Shown one piece after another: positions 5,691 to 6,330 of a stretch of 6,330 bases of DNA. Below the pieces are notes generated by a model, which did no database searches, was not told where the DNA came from, and saw nothing but the letters and a program-made list of their open reading frames with translations. The DNA comes from NS-11 sp036505795 (GTDB lineage: Bacteria; Nitrospirota; Nitrospiria; Nitrospirales; NS-4), in the NCBI GenBank assembly GCA_036505795.1, contig DASXSU010000034.1:1-6330 (forward strand). The letters are read 5' to 3'. The translations under genes were made by a program, and so were the position numbers. Every line of letters begins with the position of its first letter. The first letter of the stretch is position 1.

Positions 5691-6266
5691 TTACTCGGTC
5701 ATATCATTGATGTTCTTATTGACGAGATGATGCAATGTCGGGGAACTGAACCACAGCCTTCCCAGCGTCGTCTCGGAATTGTAACTTAGCGCGATGGTCA
5801 ACCGGTCCCCATGCCATTCCACCTGATTGATCATCTTGCGTTCGACCGGTAACAGCTTGCCGTAATGCTGTTCAATCCACGTCAACAAGCGGTCCCGATT
5901 CTCCCTGCCTTCAAATTCCAGATTAATGCTTTCCAATCGGGAATCCGCAAAACGGTATTGCGCGGTGATGAAGCGCATCCCATTGATCGTCGGCGGCTCC
6001 TGAGAATTCTCGTAAAGACCCACCTCTTTGACAAAATCCGTGCTCCATGTCTTGAGCTGTTTGAGATCGGGGTACCATGAAAGAGGCGATTCCATCGTAT
6101 AACCATTGAATTCATTGAGTTCGCCGTTTATCCTCACCGCCTGCGATGGGTCTACATAGAAGCCCGTGCCCGCCACGCTGAGCAGGAAAATATAAAAGAA
6201 TTGCACTGCATGCCTTCCTCGGACGATTACTTGCAGCATCGTCCTGAGATCGTCTCGGTCCTCCAT
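5691..6266 (-). CDS. Secreted or membrane-anchored hypothetical protein, about 170-191 residues
   Basis: From ATG at 6266 the product has 191 residues: a charged start, RGRH (16-20), one hydrophobic stretch at about 22-38 (QFFYIFLLSVAGTGFYV), and a possible signal peptidase site near PSQA before VRINGE (about 40-44). The rest is hydrophilic and looks alpha/beta. The pattern of YPDLKQLKTW, MRFITAQYRFADSRLESINLEF, NRDRLLTWIEQHYGKL, VEWHGDRLTIALSYN and GRLWFSS resembles small exported hypothetical proteins of deltaproteobacteria and relatives, a resemblance recalled and not searched. There is no lipobox Cys. The start is uncertain: ATG 6266 and ATG 6239 have poor ribosome sites, while GTG at 6206 has GAGGAAGG 6 nt upstream but would leave a signal peptide without basic residues. 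It is the first complete gene of the operon and its TAA lies one base from the next start. Confidence 0.75.
   Translation of the reverse strand: MEDRDDLRTMLQVIVRGRHAVQFFYIFLLSVAGTGFYVDPSQAVRINGELNEFNGYTMESPLSWYPDLKQLKTWSTDFVKEVGLYENSQEPPTINGMRFITAQYRFADSRLESINLEFEGRENRDRLLTWIEQHYGKLLPVERKMINQVEWHGDRLTIALSYNSETTLGRLWFSSPTLHHLVNKNINDMTE
6213..6220 (-). promoter_or_regulatory. Possible ribosome binding site for a GTG start at 6206
   Basis: Read on the minus strand, GAGGAAGG ends 6 nt before an in-frame GTG at 6206, which would give a 171-residue product. It is the best Shine-Dalgarno match near the start of the secreted protein but may be a chance run inside coding sequence. Confidence 0.4.
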
Positions 6267-6330
6267 GTCTGGTAGTCCCGTTCTGTCTTGCAGTTTGACT
6301 GTCCCAGGAGTATCGATCGCAGTTCCCCCG
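6267..6330 (-). other. Right edge: upstream of the first operon gene, possibly the end of another gene
   Basis: All three minus-strand frames are open through these 64 bases. The frame of the secreted protein stays open to the edge, so a longer N-terminus cannot be excluded. Another frame runs to a TAA at 6229-6227, just before the GAGGAAGG site, and could be the tail of an upstream operon gene. No clear promoter is seen. Confidence 0.3.

Noticed and set aside
2124..6266. The minus operon as an anti-phage defence or restriction-modification system
   Set aside because: A methyltransferase-like protein plus an HNH-fold protein invites this idea, but the HNH catalytic pair is missing, no DNA-methyltransferase motif such as DPPY/NPPY is visible, and an exported protein shares the operon.

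Overview
The window looks like chromosomal DNA of a Gram-negative bacterium. A Skp/OmpH-type periplasmic chaperone with a Sec signal implies an outer membrane, and another gene encodes a probable secreted protein. Base composition is moderately GC-rich and most starts have clear Shine-Dalgarno sites. The general style (HAMP-linked cyclase, OmpH family protein, uncharacterised operon) would fit a Nitrospirota or deltaproteobacterial-type genome, but this is an impression and not a proven assignment. I saw no tRNA, rRNA, CRISPR array, insertion sequence or phage gene.

Layout. (1) 1-879, minus: the N-terminal 293 residues of a membrane receptor (TM, periplasmic helical sensor, TM, HAMP) whose last visible residues are the linker typical of class III adenylate/guanylate cyclases; the catalytic domain lies beyond the left edge. 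(2) 880-1205: divergent intergenic region with a 28-bp dyad upstream of the receptor. (3) 1206-1367, plus: a 53-residue single-TM protein with a good ribosome binding site. (4) 1530-2069, plus: a Skp/OmpH-like chaperone with a GTG start. (5) 2124-6266, minus: a compact run of five same-strand genes, read from high to low coordinates: a secreted protein, a 451-residue protein with a methyltransferase-like Rossmann core, two tandem paralogs of exactly equal length (326 aa, about 71% identical by hand count, no gaps), and a 68-residue HNH-fold zinc protein that has lost the catalytic Asp-His.

The tight spacing of the minus-strand run (1-nt gap, 15-nt gap, 4-nt ATGA overlap, 30-nt gap) indicates one operon. 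The tandem paralogs are the main unknown. They match no family I can name, have no signal peptide, and share invariant Trp/Gly-rich and C-terminal blocks, so they probably form a cytoplasmic pair of related subunits. I infer that they work with the methyltransferase-like protein encoded just upstream; the sequence does not show the substrate. The plus-strand genes (small membrane protein, Skp) converge on this operon and look functionally separate.
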